NCBI RefSeq assembly: GCF_003254645.1
Contig: NZ_PNFD01000001.1
Coordinates: 434,001-498,000, forward strand
Direction: 5' to 3'
DNA from: Microbacterium suaedae
GTDB lineage: Bacteria; Actinomycetota; Actinomycetes; Actinomycetales; Microbacteriaceae
DNA: 64,000 nucleotides
Made by a program: the position numbers and the translations under genes. A model generated the notes under the pieces. The model was not told where the DNA came from, searched no databases, and worked only from the letters and a program-made list of their open reading frames with translations. This document shows positions 35,731 to 44,880 of this stretch, piece by piece. Each line of letters begins with the position of its first letter. Position 1 is the stretch's first letter.

Positions 35731-36591
35731 ATGATTCAGGGAGCGATCGCAGGCCTCGCCGCCGGCGGGCTGTACGCCGCGCTGGCCGTCTGCCTGACGC
35801 TGATGTCGCGGCTCGTGCGAGTGGTGAACTTCGCGCAGGCGGGGACCGGGATGTTCGGTGGCTTCTGCGCCGTCTGGCTCGTGACGCAGATCGGCGTGCC
35901 GATCTGGATCGGCACGCTCATCGGCATCGTCGTCGGCGGGCTGCTCGCGGCGATGATCGGCGCAATCGCCGCGACGTGGCTGTCAGAGGCCGACACCTCG
36001 ACGCGCTCGGCGATGACCGTCGGCCCGCTGCTGCTTCTCATCTCGCTGTCGTTCATCCTGTTCGGCAACAAGCCTCAGCCGTTCGAACCGATCATCGCCG
36101 GTCCGGCGTTCTCGATCGGCGGCGTCGTGGTGAGCTGGGTCGCCGTGGCGACGGTGTCGCTCGCGGTCATCGTCGCGGCCTCGGCGAATGTCGTCCTGAC
36201 GCGGACCCGCACGGGGATCCTGCTGCGCGCGCTGTCGGAGCGACCGACGACCGCTGAACTGCTCGGGATCCGATCCCGCCCCCTGTCGATCGCGGTCTGG
36301 TTCGTCACGGGTGTGATCAGCGCGACCGCGATCATCATCGTTGCTCCGTCGCAGTCCAACGACGCGACGAGCCTGTCGATGCTCGTCGTTCCCGCCGCGG
36401 CGTCCGCGCTGCTGGGCGGCTTTCGACGGCTCGATCTCGCCGTTGTCGGCGGGCTCGCCCTCGGCGTCCTCGGGGGTGTCGTCGCGCAGATCGACGAGGT
36501 GGCTGCGGTGCGCAATTTCCTTCCATTCGTGTTCATCGTGGTCCTGCTGCTCTGGACCCAGCGCAAGGAGGTCTGGGATGCTGCTCGCTGA
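35731..36591 (+). CDS. LIV-type ABC importer permease (LivH-like)
   Basis: 286 residues with about eight membrane helices. IQGAIAGLAAGGLYAALAVCLTL and VVNFAQAGTGMFGGF are typical of LivH. The start lies 16 bases after the binding-protein stop and the 3' end overlaps the next gene by 14 bases. It pairs with the permease half of the following fusion. Confidence 0.88.
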   Translation: MIQGAIAGLAAGGLYAALAVCLTLMSRLVRVVNFAQAGTGMFGGFCAVWLVTQIGVPIWIGTLIGIVVGGLLAAMIGAIAATWLSEADTSTRSAMTVGPLLLLISLSFILFGNKPQPFEPIIAGPAFSIGGVVVSWVAVATVSLAVIVAASANVVLTRTRTGILLRALSERPTTAELLGIRSRPLSIAVWFVTGVISATAIIIVAPSQSNDATSLSMLVVPAAASALLGGFRRLDLAVVGGLALGVLGGVVAQIDEVAAVRNFLPFVFIVVLLLWTQRKEVWDAAR

Positions 36592-38335
36592 CAGAAAGTG
36601 GTTCCGCGACGGCTGGCCGTTCGCCGTGGCAGTCATCGCGGTCGCCACCGGCTACGCGCTCAGCATCGGGCTCTCCGGATACGCGGTCTATCTCGCGATC
36701 AGCGTCGTCACGAGCTCGATCGCGATCATGGGCCTCGGCATCGTCACGGGATCCGCCGGAATGATCGCGCTGTGCCAGCTCACGTTCGCCGCCGTCGGTG
36801 CGTGGATCGTCGCGTGGCTCAACGTCTCGGATGCCCCGGGCGGATTCGCCGTCTGGCTCGTGCTCGGCGCCCTCGGCGCCGGTATCGTCGGCATCCTCAT
36901 CGGCCTTCCCGCTCTGCGCCTGCGTGGTGTCAATCTCGCGGTCGTCACCTTCGGTTTCGCCGCCGCAGCGGCCGTGACGCTCGGGCAGATCCAGTTTCCG
37001 GGTTCGACGGACGGCATCGCGGTGCAGCGGCCGGGGCTGTTCTCCGACGATCGCTCATACTTCTTCTTCAGCGTCATCGTGCTCGCGGTCTGCGCCCTCG
37101 CGGTGTTCTTCCTCCAACGCGGCCGATGGGGGGCGAGCTGGAAGTCCGTCGCCTTCTCGGAGCGCGGCACGGCGTCGGCCGGGCACAGCGTGCGCACCGC
37201 GAAGCTCACAGCCTTCGCCGTGAGCGCGGCGCTCGGAGGCGTCTCCGGCGGGCTGATCGCCGGTCAGGTGCAGCTGCCCTTCGCCACCAGCTTCACCCCG
37301 CTCCTCTCGCTCGCACTGTATGTGCTCGCGATCATCTCGGGCGCCCACCTCATCGATATGGCGATCTTCGGGGGGCTCCTGTGGGTGCTCATCCCGGAGC
37401 TGCTCAAGCGCTGGGACATCCCCCAGGACTGGGCCTTCGTCATCTTCGGAGTGCTCGGCGTGCAGGCTCTGACGAGCGGCACGAATCTGGGGCAGGCGAT
37501 CCGCGACTTGCTGTATCGCCGTCGTCGGCCGCCCGAGGACGACGCGTCTCTCGATCGCGACGAAACGGCGGAGGACGCAGTCACGACGACGACGGTCGCG
37601 ACGATCGATCCCGCCGCTGACAGCAACGCTCCCGTGCTGACCGTGGAGGGCCTCACCGTCGAGTTCGGTGCACTGAAGGCTCTCGACGGCGTCTCGTTCG
37701 AGGTTCCCGCGGGAACCATCATGGGCCTCATCGGCCCGAACGGCGCCGGAAAGTCGACCTTCGTCGACGCCGTCAGCGGCTTCCTCCCGGGCCACGGCGG
37801 GCGCGTCCTCCTGGACGGAGAGGATCTCGGATCCCTCAGCCCGACAGCACGCGCTCGGCGCGGCCTCCGCCGCACCTACCAGCAGGATCGCGTCCCGCCC
37901 CAGCTCACCGTCGAGGCGTACGTTCGCTTCGTGGCGCGGCGACGCCTCGACCGTGCGGAGATCGACCGCACTCTCGACTTCTTCGGCTGCCCGCCCGCCT
38001 CCGACCGGCTCTCGACCGTCGATGTCGGCACGCGTCGTCTGGTCGAGGTCGCGGCCCACCTGCTTGCCGCGCCGCGGGTGCTCGTTCTCGACGAGCCCGC
38101 AGCGGGCCTCTCGCACGACGAGCATCTGGCGCTCGCCGCCCGGCTGCGCGAGGTTCCGGATCGCTACGGGGTATCGCTCGTGATCATCGAGCACGACCTC
38201 GACCTCGTGCGATCGGTGTGCCCCCGGCTGACGGTGCTCGACTTCGGTCGGGTGATCGCGAGCGGCCCCCAGACCGAGGTGCTGGAGGACCCGGCGGTCG
38301 TGAAGGCATACATGGGAGAGACGGAGATGCTGTGA
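36578..38335 (+). CDS. fused LivM-LivG: permease and ATPase of LIV-type importer
   Basis: 585 residues. Residues 10-310 form a LivM-type permease with about ten membrane helices; a charged linker (312-350, with RRRRPPEDD) leads to a LivG-type ATPase with Walker A GPNGAGKS at 386-393 and Walker B LVLDEPAAGL. The region where LSxGQ is expected reads VDVGTRR, so the ABC signature is degenerate. ATG 36578 has AAGGAGG upstream. This is the second permease-ATPase fusion in the window and unrelated to the first. Confidence 0.9.
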   Translation: MLLADRKWFRDGWPFAVAVIAVATGYALSIGLSGYAVYLAISVVTSSIAIMGLGIVTGSAGMIALCQLTFAAVGAWIVAWLNVSDAPGGFAVWLVLGALGAGIVGILIGLPALRLRGVNLAVVTFGFAAAAAVTLGQIQFPGSTDGIAVQRPGLFSDDRSYFFFSVIVLAVCALAVFFLQRGRWGASWKSVAFSERGTASAGHSVRTAKLTAFAVSAALGGVSGGLIAGQVQLPFATSFTPLLSLALYVLAIISGAHLIDMAIFGGLLWVLIPELLKRWDIPQDWAFVIFGVLGVQALTSGTNLGQAIRDLLYRRRRPPEDDASLDRDETAEDAVTTTTVATIDPAADSNAPVLTVEGLTVEFGALKALDGVSFEVPAGTIMGLIGPNGAGKSTFVDAVSGFLPGHGGRVLLDGEDLGSLSPTARARRGLRRTYQQDRVPPQLTVEAYVRFVARRRLDRAEIDRTLDFFGCPPASDRLSTVDVGTRRLVEVAAHLLAAPRVLVLDEPAAGLSHDEHLALAARLREVPDRYGVSLVIIEHDLDLVRSVCPRLTVLDFGRVIASGPQTEVLEDPAVVKAYMGETEML

Positions 38336-39039
38336 TGGCACACGCGAATGGCGAGCTCACGCTCGAAGACGTCGCGGTCAGCAGGGGCGCGGGCGAAGTG
38401 ATCTCGGGGATCACGACAACACTCGTCCCGGGCGAGGTGCTCGCGCTCGTCGGCCCCAACGGCGCGGGCAAGACGAGCCTGATCGAGGCGATCTCGGGGG
38501 TGACACCGCATTCAGCGGGGCGGATCCTGCTCGACGATGAGCCGATCGACAAGGTCTCCCGCGTCGGGCGAGCGCGTCGCGGGATCGTGCACATCGAGCA
38601 GGGACGGGCCGTGTTCGGCTCGCTCACGGTCCGCGAGAACCTCTCGATCACGGCGCGCGGCCCCGGCGGCATCGACGAAGTGCTGGAGAGCTTCCCGGAG
38701 CTCAGCAGACGCCTCGATTCGCCCGCGGGCCTGCTCTCGGGCGGCGAACAGCAGATGGTCGTGCTCGCCCGTTCATTCGCCGCGAAGCCCCGATTCCTGC
38801 TCATCGATGAGATGTCGCTCGGCCTCGCCCCGGTCGTCTTCCACCGGCTGCTGCCGATCGTGTCCGATATCGCGAGCTCCGGCGTCGGAGTGCTGCTCGT
38901 CGAGCAGTTCACCCAGCTCGCCCTCGGGCTGGCAGAGAACGCCATCGTCGTGGCGAGCGGTTCGGTCACCTATCAGGGCCCATCCGCGCCGCTGCGGGAC
39001 GAACCGGAGCTGCTGCAGCGCGCGTATCTCGGAGGGTGA
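38335..39039 (+). CDS. LIV-type ABC importer ATPase (LivF-like)
   Basis: 234 residues with Walker A GPNGAGKT (about 40-47), an intact signature LLSGGEQQ and Walker B LLIDEMSLGL. The start overlaps the stop of the fusion gene by one base. The intact signature here could make up for the altered one in the partner ATPase. Ends the operon at a strong hairpin. Confidence 0.9.
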   Translation: MAHANGELTLEDVAVSRGAGEVISGITTTLVPGEVLALVGPNGAGKTSLIEAISGVTPHSAGRILLDDEPIDKVSRVGRARRGIVHIEQGRAVFGSLTVRENLSITARGPGGIDEVLESFPELSRRLDSPAGLLSGGEQQMVVLARSFAAKPRFLLIDEMSLGLAPVVFHRLLPIVSDIASSGVGVLLVEQFTQLALGLAENAIVVASGSVTYQGPSAPLRDEPELLQRAYLGG

Positions 39040-39070
39040 CGGATGGGCGCGCGCATGGCGCGCCCATCCG
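39040..39070. terminator. bidirectional terminator between importer and SDR genes
   Basis: A 13-bp stem beginning CGGATGGGCGCGC with a five-base loop starts right after the importer stop codon and ends 5 bases before the stop of the convergent SDR. It has no T-run on either strand. Confidence 0.7.
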
Positions 39071-39075
39071 AGCGG

Positions 39076-39888
39076 CTACATCCCCGCGTGCTCGAAGGCG
39101 AGCGTCGGCACGTCGACGATGTGGGCACCGCCGTCGGCGACGAGAACGGAACCGGTCATATACGACGACTCCCCCGATCCGAGGAAGCGCACGATCGACG
39201 CGATCTCGGCGGGCAGCGCAGGGCGTCCGAGGGGAACGTCGCCGGTGACAGCGGCGTAGGCCTCTCCGCGCGAAGACAGCTGAGCGTGCGACGCGAACTC
39301 ATCCATCTCGGCGTCGGCCATCGGCGTCTGCACCCACCCGGGGCACACGGCGTTCACGCGAACGCCCCGACGACCGTAGTCGCGCGCCAGCGAGCGAGTC
39401 AGCCCGATCAGAGCGTGCTTGCCGACCGTGTACCCCGCCACGCTCGGCCCCGCGAAGAGCCCCGCGAGCGATGAGACGACGACGATCTGGCCCTTCGTCT
39501 CGATCAGCGCGGCGAGGCTCTCGCGCGCCATCGTGAACGCCGTCGTGAGATTGGCGTTCAGCGCGGCCTGCCATGCGTCGTCGTCGGTGTCGGCCACCGC
39601 GGAGAACCCGTGCCCGCCCGCGTTCGCCACGAGAACGTCGAGGCGCCCGAACCGGTCGAGCACGGTGCGGACCGCCTCCGCCGCGGACGCACCGTCCGCC
39701 GCGTCTGCGACCACCGCCGTCCCGCCGACGGCTTCAGCCACCCGGTCCAGCGGTTCCTTCCGGCGACCGATCACGACGACGTGCGCGCCCTCGGCCGCGA
39801 ATCGCTCCGCGACGGCCGCGCCGATCCCCGTGCCTCCGCCCGTGACGGCGACGACCCTTCCTTCTACTTCTTCTCCTGCGAATCCCAT
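39076..39888 (-). CDS. short-chain dehydrogenase/reductase
   Basis: 270 residues, classical SDR: TGGGTGIGAA near residue 16, ANAGG, VVSSLAG and YTVGK with the catalytic Tyr-Lys. The Arg in VVIGRRKEP after beta-2 suggests NADP(H). ATG 39888 has GAGAGGA upstream. It lies 47 bases after the next SDR gene in the same direction. The substrate is probably an intermediate of amine or amino-alcohol breakdown, from context only. Confidence 0.86.
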   Translation of the reverse strand: MGFAGEEVEGRVVAVTGGGTGIGAAVAERFAAEGAHVVVIGRRKEPLDRVAEAVGGTAVVADAADGASAAEAVRTVLDRFGRLDVLVANAGGHGFSAVADTDDDAWQAALNANLTTAFTMARESLAALIETKGQIVVVSSLAGLFAGPSVAGYTVGKHALIGLTRSLARDYGRRGVRVNAVCPGWVQTPMADAEMDEFASHAQLSSRGEAYAAVTGDVPLGRPALPAEIASIVRFLGSGESSYMTGSVLVADGGAHIVDVPTLAFEHAGM

Positions 39889-39935
39889 CTCGATCCTCTC
39901 TGTTCGACGGGGCGTGCGATCCCGCGGCCGATCGG

Positions 39936-40682
39936 CTACGCGGGGAAGGCAGAACGGGCGCTGTACCCGAAGTCGCTGACGAGCGCGGTGCCGTTGATCG
40001 CGCGCGCCCATGGCGAACAGAGGAACGCGACCGTTCCTGCGATCTCGTCCGGCGTGAGGACCGGGAAGCTCTGCCCCGAGAATCCGTCGGGCAGGTGCAG
40101 ATCCCCCCGACTCATCGCCGTGTCGACGACCGACGGGCAGAGAGCCGCGACCCGCACCCCTTCGGGCGCGAGATCCACAGACGCGGCCCGCGCGAGCTGC
40201 AGGACAGCGGCCTTCGACGCGCAATAGGGAACCATCCCTGGCGCGGCGACGAGGGCCGAGTCGCTCGCGACGAGCACCGCGGCGGCAAGCCGAGACCGGC
40301 GTAGCAGCGGGGACACGTGGCGCAGCAGGAGGAAGGATCCGGTCGCGTTGACGTCCATCACCCTCCGCCACTCGTCGACCGTCACCTCGTCGACCGTCGT
40401 TCCCACGGGGCCGGAGATCCCGGCGCACGCCACCGCGAGGTCGACACCGTCGAATCGTTCGGCCGCGGCGGCCACAGCCGCGCGCATCTCATCGTCGCGA
40501 GTCACGTCGGCCGCGAGGGCGAGCACAGCACCGGGCTCGGCGGATGCAGGCGGCTCGGGCGCCGCACGGTCAATGAGGACGAGGCGACACCCCTCGCGAG
40601 CAAGCGCATCCGCGACGGCGCGGCCGATCCCTCCCGACGCGCCCGTGACGAGGGCGACGGCGCCTGCGATCCCCAGATCCAT
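39936..40682 (-). CDS. short-chain dehydrogenase/reductase
   Basis: 248 residues: TGASGGIGRA at 14-23, ACAGISG, VASDSALV and YCASK with the active-site Tyr-Lys. Asp in LVLIDRA after beta-2 points to NAD(H). ATG 40682 follows GGCGAGGAGG. First gene of a two-SDR unit divergent from the permease at 40905. The two SDRs differ enough in sequence and cofactor motif to act on successive steps. Confidence 0.86.
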   Translation of the reverse strand: MDLGIAGAVALVTGASGGIGRAVADALAREGCRLVLIDRAAPEPPASAEPGAVLALAADVTRDDEMRAAVAAAAERFDGVDLAVACAGISGPVGTTVDEVTVDEWRRVMDVNATGSFLLLRHVSPLLRRSRLAAAVLVASDSALVAAPGMVPYCASKAAVLQLARAASVDLAPEGVRVAALCPSVVDTAMSRGDLHLPDGFSGQSFPVLTPDEIAGTVAFLCSPWARAINGTALVSDFGYSARSAFPA

Positions 40683-40904
40683 CCGAAGCCTCCTCGCCTC
40701 GTGCCTGTGTCCGATGACACGCACATCCGGCGCGCGTCCTCCCACTGATCGTGCACGTGCCTGGCCCGTCCGACCGGCCCTCTGCGCTGACGCAACACAA
40801 GCGTGCGCTCTCCCGCAAGCGCGAGCGCATCCCGGCGACACAGAATCGGTGGCACGCACTCGTACGTCCTCGAGTGCCGCAGAACGCCTGGCAAAGGAGC
40901 CTTC
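40683..40904. promoter_or_regulatory. divergent control region between SDR pair and amine/amino-acid permease
   Basis: The 222 bases hold the promoters of two divergent units. I see a hairpin or operator-like repeat GCACTCG / CGAGTGC (40856-40862 and 40871-40877, loop 8) about 15 bases before the AAAGGAG ribosome site at 40893-40899. I found no convincing -35/-10 pair and no copy of either TetR-type motif. Confidence 0.4.
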
Positions 40905-42341
40905 GTGAGCACAGCACCCTCGACCGAACTCAGACAAGGAGCCCTCGGCGTCGCCGGCATCGTCTTCCTGGTGCTGGCGGCCGTCGCGCCGCTGACCGGC
41001 ATCATCGTCGTCGCGTCTCTCGCGATCGCCCTCGGCAACGGCGGCGGAACCCCGATGTCGTTCTTCCTCGTGGCCGTCGTCCTCCTTCTGTTCGCCATCG
41101 GATACGCACAGATGTCGAAGCAGATGGTCAACGCCGGAGGCTTCTATGCGTTCGTCGTCAAGGGACTCGGCCGAACGGGCGGCCTGATCGCCGGCTTCAT
41201 CGCGACGCTCGGCTACAACTTCTTCGTCGTCGGCACGATCGGCACGAGTGGCTTCTTCATGCAGACGATCATCGCCGACCTCACCGGCTTCAACCTGCAC
41301 TGGTATGTGTGGGGCCTGCTGTCGATCGTCGTGAGCTTCTTCATGGCGCGCTCCGGCGTCGACTTCAGCTCGAAGGTGCTCGGCGTCGCCCTCGTCCTCG
41401 AGGTGCTGATGCTGGTCATCTTCGACGTCTCAGTTCTCGTGCAGACCGGCTACGACGTCAGCGCGTTCAGCCCGCAGTCGGTGCTCTCCGGCTCCCTGCC
41501 GATCGGATTGCTGCTGGCCGCCACCGGCTTCCTCGGCTTCGAGGCGACCTCGCTGTTCAGCGAGGAGTCGAAGAACCCGCTGAAGACCGTTCCCCGGGCC
41601 ACCTATACGTCGATCGTCGCGATCGGCATCATCCTCGGCGTCACGACCTGGGCGGTCGTGAGCGCGACCGGCGTGGAGCAGGCTCAGCAGACGGCAATCG
41701 ATCATCTCGATGCCGGAGACCTGATCTTCTCGCTGTCCGAGAAGTACCTCGGCGGCGGGCTGACGATCGTGATGATGATCCTGCTGCTCGTCAGCCTCTT
41801 CGCCGCCATGCTCGCCTTCCACAACTCGGCCAGCAGGTATCTGTTCTCGCTCGGCCGAGCGAAGGTGCTGCCGAGCGTCCTCGCCCGCACCCGGAGCAAC
41901 GGGGCACCGCAGTTCGCGGGCATGGTGCAGGCCGGCTTCGCGGCGATCGTCGCCGCACTGTTCGCGGTCGCAGGCGCGGATCCGATCGTCTCGCTCGTGC
42001 CCTCGATGCTCGGCTTCGGCACCCTGAGCGTTCTGGTTCTGCAGGGGCTCGCCGCACTGTCGATCGTCGTGCACTTCCGCCGCCAGAAGGACGGGCGCCT
42101 CTGGAGCACGCTGATCGCACCGGGCATCGGCTTCCTCGGGATCGCCTCGATCGTGGTGCTCGCCGTGGCGAACTTCGACATCGTCGCAGGATCCGATGCC
42201 CTTCTGATCCAGCTCATGCCCCTGCTGCTCGTCGTCGCGATCATCGGAGGCATCCTGTTCGGTTCCCACCTGCGCAGGAACCGGCCCGACGTCTACCGCG
42301 GCCTGTCGGAAGACCTCGAGCGCTTCACCGTCCGCGACTGA
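40905..42341 (+). CDS. APC-family amino acid/amine permease
   Basis: 478 residues with about 12 membrane helices and no signal peptide. The first helix follows GALGVAGIVFLVLAAVAPLTG, characteristic of the APC superfamily; FLGFEATSLFSEESKNP in the central part is the conserved F-E-EA region. GTG 40905 is preceded by AAAGGAG. Followed after 28 bases by MoaF-like protein 2 and then an amidohydrolase, so it probably imports the amine or amide they handle. Confidence 0.88.
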   Translation: MSTAPSTELRQGALGVAGIVFLVLAAVAPLTGIIVVASLAIALGNGGGTPMSFFLVAVVLLLFAIGYAQMSKQMVNAGGFYAFVVKGLGRTGGLIAGFIATLGYNFFVVGTIGTSGFFMQTIIADLTGFNLHWYVWGLLSIVVSFFMARSGVDFSSKVLGVALVLEVLMLVIFDVSVLVQTGYDVSAFSPQSVLSGSLPIGLLLAATGFLGFEATSLFSEESKNPLKTVPRATYTSIVAIGIILGVTTWAVVSATGVEQAQQTAIDHLDAGDLIFSLSEKYLGGGLTIVMMILLLVSLFAAMLAFHNSASRYLFSLGRAKVLPSVLARTRSNGAPQFAGMVQAGFAAIVAALFAVAGADPIVSLVPSMLGFGTLSVLVLQGLAALSIVVHFRRQKDGRLWSTLIAPGIGFLGIASIVVLAVANFDIVAGSDALLIQLMPLLLVVAIIGGILFGSHLRRNRPDVYRGLSEDLERFTVRD

Positions 42342-42369
42342 CCAGAGAACACCTCGACAAGGAGCACAG

Positions 42370-43209
42370 ATGACCGAGCAGATCACCCTCTCCGACACCC
42401 GCACATGGCTTCCGCTCGACGGGCTCGCCCCGGGATTCGACGCCAGCAAGGCCGAACCCAGCCACGCGCTCGACGGCCGCACGATCACCGTCGTCGACGA
42501 GCGCGGAACGCGAGTGACCCACACCTTCGACGACGGAAAGGTCGCCTGGGAGTATGCGCCGGGTGCGGGCGATTCCACCGCGGCCGACGCGCGAACAGAC
42601 CCGTGCGAGGTGTTCGAGGTCGACGATGAGCTCTTCTACGCGCAGTTCCACCACCAGCATCACCCGACAGAAGCGGTGTCGCTCGTGCTCGATCTGCGCG
42701 GCGGCCATGCGCTTTCGATCGTCAGCGTCCTCGGCGAGGCCTCCCCCGGCCGCACCGCCGTACAGCAGGTCTTCGTTCCCGGACGCATCGAGGGGATCGA
42801 GCAGTCGGGCCCCGCGCCCGCGCCGACGACCGAACTCATCGGGCGTCGCGTGCTGTGGGTGTATTCGTCCGAGCACGCCTACGAGCACGTGTATCTCTCG
42901 CCCCACTGGTACACCTGGCAGTGCCTCGCCGGCCCCGAGCGGGGGCTTGCCGACACGGACGAGAACTCCGTCTGGCGGATCCGCCCCGGCATCTGCGTCT
43001 TCGCGTGGCGCGAGAAGGTCATCCCCTGCGGCTCGGTCACGATCGCCGATCATCGCGATGCGACCGCGATCCGGTCGCACGGCGTCCTGTTCGGCGCGGA
43101 CGAGGCGGGCGCGGGCGCCACCCACTTCACCTTCGGCGCGCACGGCAGGCTGATCTCGACGACCGTGCACCCCGACGCCTACGACCCGGCCCGTCCGCTG
43201 GAGCGCTGA
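42370..43209 (+). CDS. MoaF-like protein 2 (monoamine-regulon type)
   Basis: 279 residues, paralogue of the protein at 33295: LIGRRVLWVYSSEHAYEHVY followed by LSPHWYTWQCLAG matches the first copy. A His-rich segment FHHQHHPTEA lies in the N-terminal half and is absent from the first copy. AAGGAG precedes ATG 42370. It sits between a permease and an amidohydrolase. No enzymatic function is established; a role as small-molecule binding barrel is a guess. Confidence 0.75.
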   Translation: MTEQITLSDTRTWLPLDGLAPGFDASKAEPSHALDGRTITVVDERGTRVTHTFDDGKVAWEYAPGAGDSTAADARTDPCEVFEVDDELFYAQFHHQHHPTEAVSLVLDLRGGHALSIVSVLGEASPGRTAVQQVFVPGRIEGIEQSGPAPAPTTELIGRRVLWVYSSEHAYEHVYLSPHWYTWQCLAGPERGLADTDENSVWRIRPGICVFAWREKVIPCGSVTIADHRDATAIRSHGVLFGADEAGAGATHFTFGAHGRLISTTVHPDAYDPARPLER

Positions 43210-43210
43210 G

Positions 43211-44848
43211 ATGACCCCCGACCTCATCCTCACGGGCGCCGTCGTCCGTACCGCCGATCGCGCGAACCCGACGGCGTCGGCGCTCGCAATCGGCGGCGGC
43301 AGGATCCTCCGGATCGGCTCGGACGACGATGTTCTCGCCCTCGCGACGAGCGAGACCGAGGTGCGCGAGCTCGCGGGCCGCGCCGTGTACCCAGGCTTCG
43401 TCGATGTGCACAATCACCACGCCCTCGCCGGGCGAACGGATCTCTTCGAGCTGTCGTTCAGCCCCGCGCTCAACCTCGAGGGGATCCTCGACGCCGTGCG
43501 TTCCCACGCCGAAACGCTTCCCGCGGATGCGTGGATCTCCGGCGGCGCCTTCCCGAGCACGATGGAGGACGAGCTGAACAGCTCGGCGGTGCGCCGCCGC
43601 CTCGACGATGCGGCGGGCGGGCGCCCCGTGATGCTCATGGAGGACAGCCGACACAATCGCTGGGTGAACAGCGCCGCCCTGCGACTCGCCGGGATCACGC
43701 GCGAGAGCATCCCCGCGGAGGGCACGACCCTTCTCGACCCCGACGACGGCGAACCGACGGGCGTGCTGCTGGAGGGTGCGGGAATCCCGGTCCAAGAGGC
43801 GCTCGAACGCGGCGGAGGTCTCACGGCCGAGCAGCATCGCCGGAGCTCGCAGCGCGGCATCGAGATGCTGAACGCGTACGGCGTCACCTCCTTCCAGGAC
43901 GCGGCGGCCTCGGCCGAGATCCTCGCCTCCCTCGCGGGGCTCGACGAGGCGGGTGAGCTGCACGCATGGGTCGTGACGAGCCTCACTGTCAACGACCAGA
44001 TCTTCGGATACGACCCCGTGGGCGAGCCGCTCATCGAACTCGGCGAGCAGTACCGCACCGAGCACCACCGCCCCGACTTCGTCAAGATCTTCCTCGACGG
44101 TGTGCCTCCCGCACGCACCGCTCTGTTCCTCGATCCGTACCTTCCCGATGACGTGCACGGCGCGCACCATCACGGCGAGACGACGATGGATGCCGAAGAG
44201 CTCTCCACCGCGCTGAGGTCGACGAGCGAACGCGGACTCGGCGCGAAGGTCCATTGCACGGGGGACGGATCCGCACGCCTGTTCCTCGACGTCGTCGAAC
44301 GGCTGCGCGGCGAGGGCTTCGCAGACATCCGATTCCACATCGCCCACGGACAGTTCCTCGCCCCCGAAGACGTGGAGCGGATGGCGCGACTGCGCGTGAC
44401 CGCCGATATCTCCCCCTTCATCTGGTACCCGGGCGTCATCCCCGATGCGCTCGCGGCGGTCCTCGGCGAGGAGCGCGCAAAGAGGTCTCAGCCGAACCGT
44501 TCGCTCATCGACGCGGGCGGTCTCGTCGCGGGCGGATCCGATTGGCCTGTCAGCGAGTCGCCGAACCCGCTCGAAGGGATTCAGGGCCTCGTCACGCGCG
44601 CCGACCCGCTGGGTCGGGCATCAGGCACTCTGTGGATCGAGCAGGCCCTGACCGCCGAGGAGTCGCTCGAGGTCTTCACGATCAACGCGGCGCGCGCGAT
44701 GGGGATCGACGACGTGACGGGTTCGCTCGAGGCCGGGAAGTCGGCGGACTTCGTCGTGCTCGATCGCGACGCGATCGGCGGCGAGCCGGACCGGATCATC
44801 GACGCTCGTGTCGAGGAGACGTGGTTCGCGGGGCGACGGGTGCACTGA
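43211..44848 (+). CDS. YtcJ-type metal-dependent amidohydrolase
   Basis: 545 residues, full-length Amidohydro_3. Metal-binding features: VDVHNHHALAG, VKIFLDG with probable carboxylated Lys, KVHCTGDG, FHIAHGQ and GGSDWP. The start lies one base after the MoaF-like stop. Such proteins hydrolyse amides or N-acyl groups. Together with the permease upstream it suggests uptake and deacylation of an N-acylated amine; this is inference. It ends 32 bases before the convergent TetR stop. Confidence 0.86.
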   Translation: MTPDLILTGAVVRTADRANPTASALAIGGGRILRIGSDDDVLALATSETEVRELAGRAVYPGFVDVHNHHALAGRTDLFELSFSPALNLEGILDAVRSHAETLPADAWISGGAFPSTMEDELNSSAVRRRLDDAAGGRPVMLMEDSRHNRWVNSAALRLAGITRESIPAEGTTLLDPDDGEPTGVLLEGAGIPVQEALERGGGLTAEQHRRSSQRGIEMLNAYGVTSFQDAAASAEILASLAGLDEAGELHAWVVTSLTVNDQIFGYDPVGEPLIELGEQYRTEHHRPDFVKIFLDGVPPARTALFLDPYLPDDVHGAHHHGETTMDAEELSTALRSTSERGLGAKVHCTGDGSARLFLDVVERLRGEGFADIRFHIAHGQFLAPEDVERMARLRVTADISPFIWYPGVIPDALAAVLGEERAKRSQPNRSLIDAGGLVAGGSDWPVSESPNPLEGIQGLVTRADPLGRASGTLWIEQALTAEESLEVFTINAARAMGIDDVTGSLEAGKSADFVVLDRDAIGGEPDRIIDARVEETWFAGRRVH

Positions 44849-44880
44849 TCGTCACCGCGATCGGAGACTCGCCGCCCCCG

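Noticed and set aside
33295-43209. Molybdenum cofactor biosynthesis role for the two MoaF-like proteins
   Set aside because: The name comes from the monoamine regulon; no molybdopterin genes are nearby.
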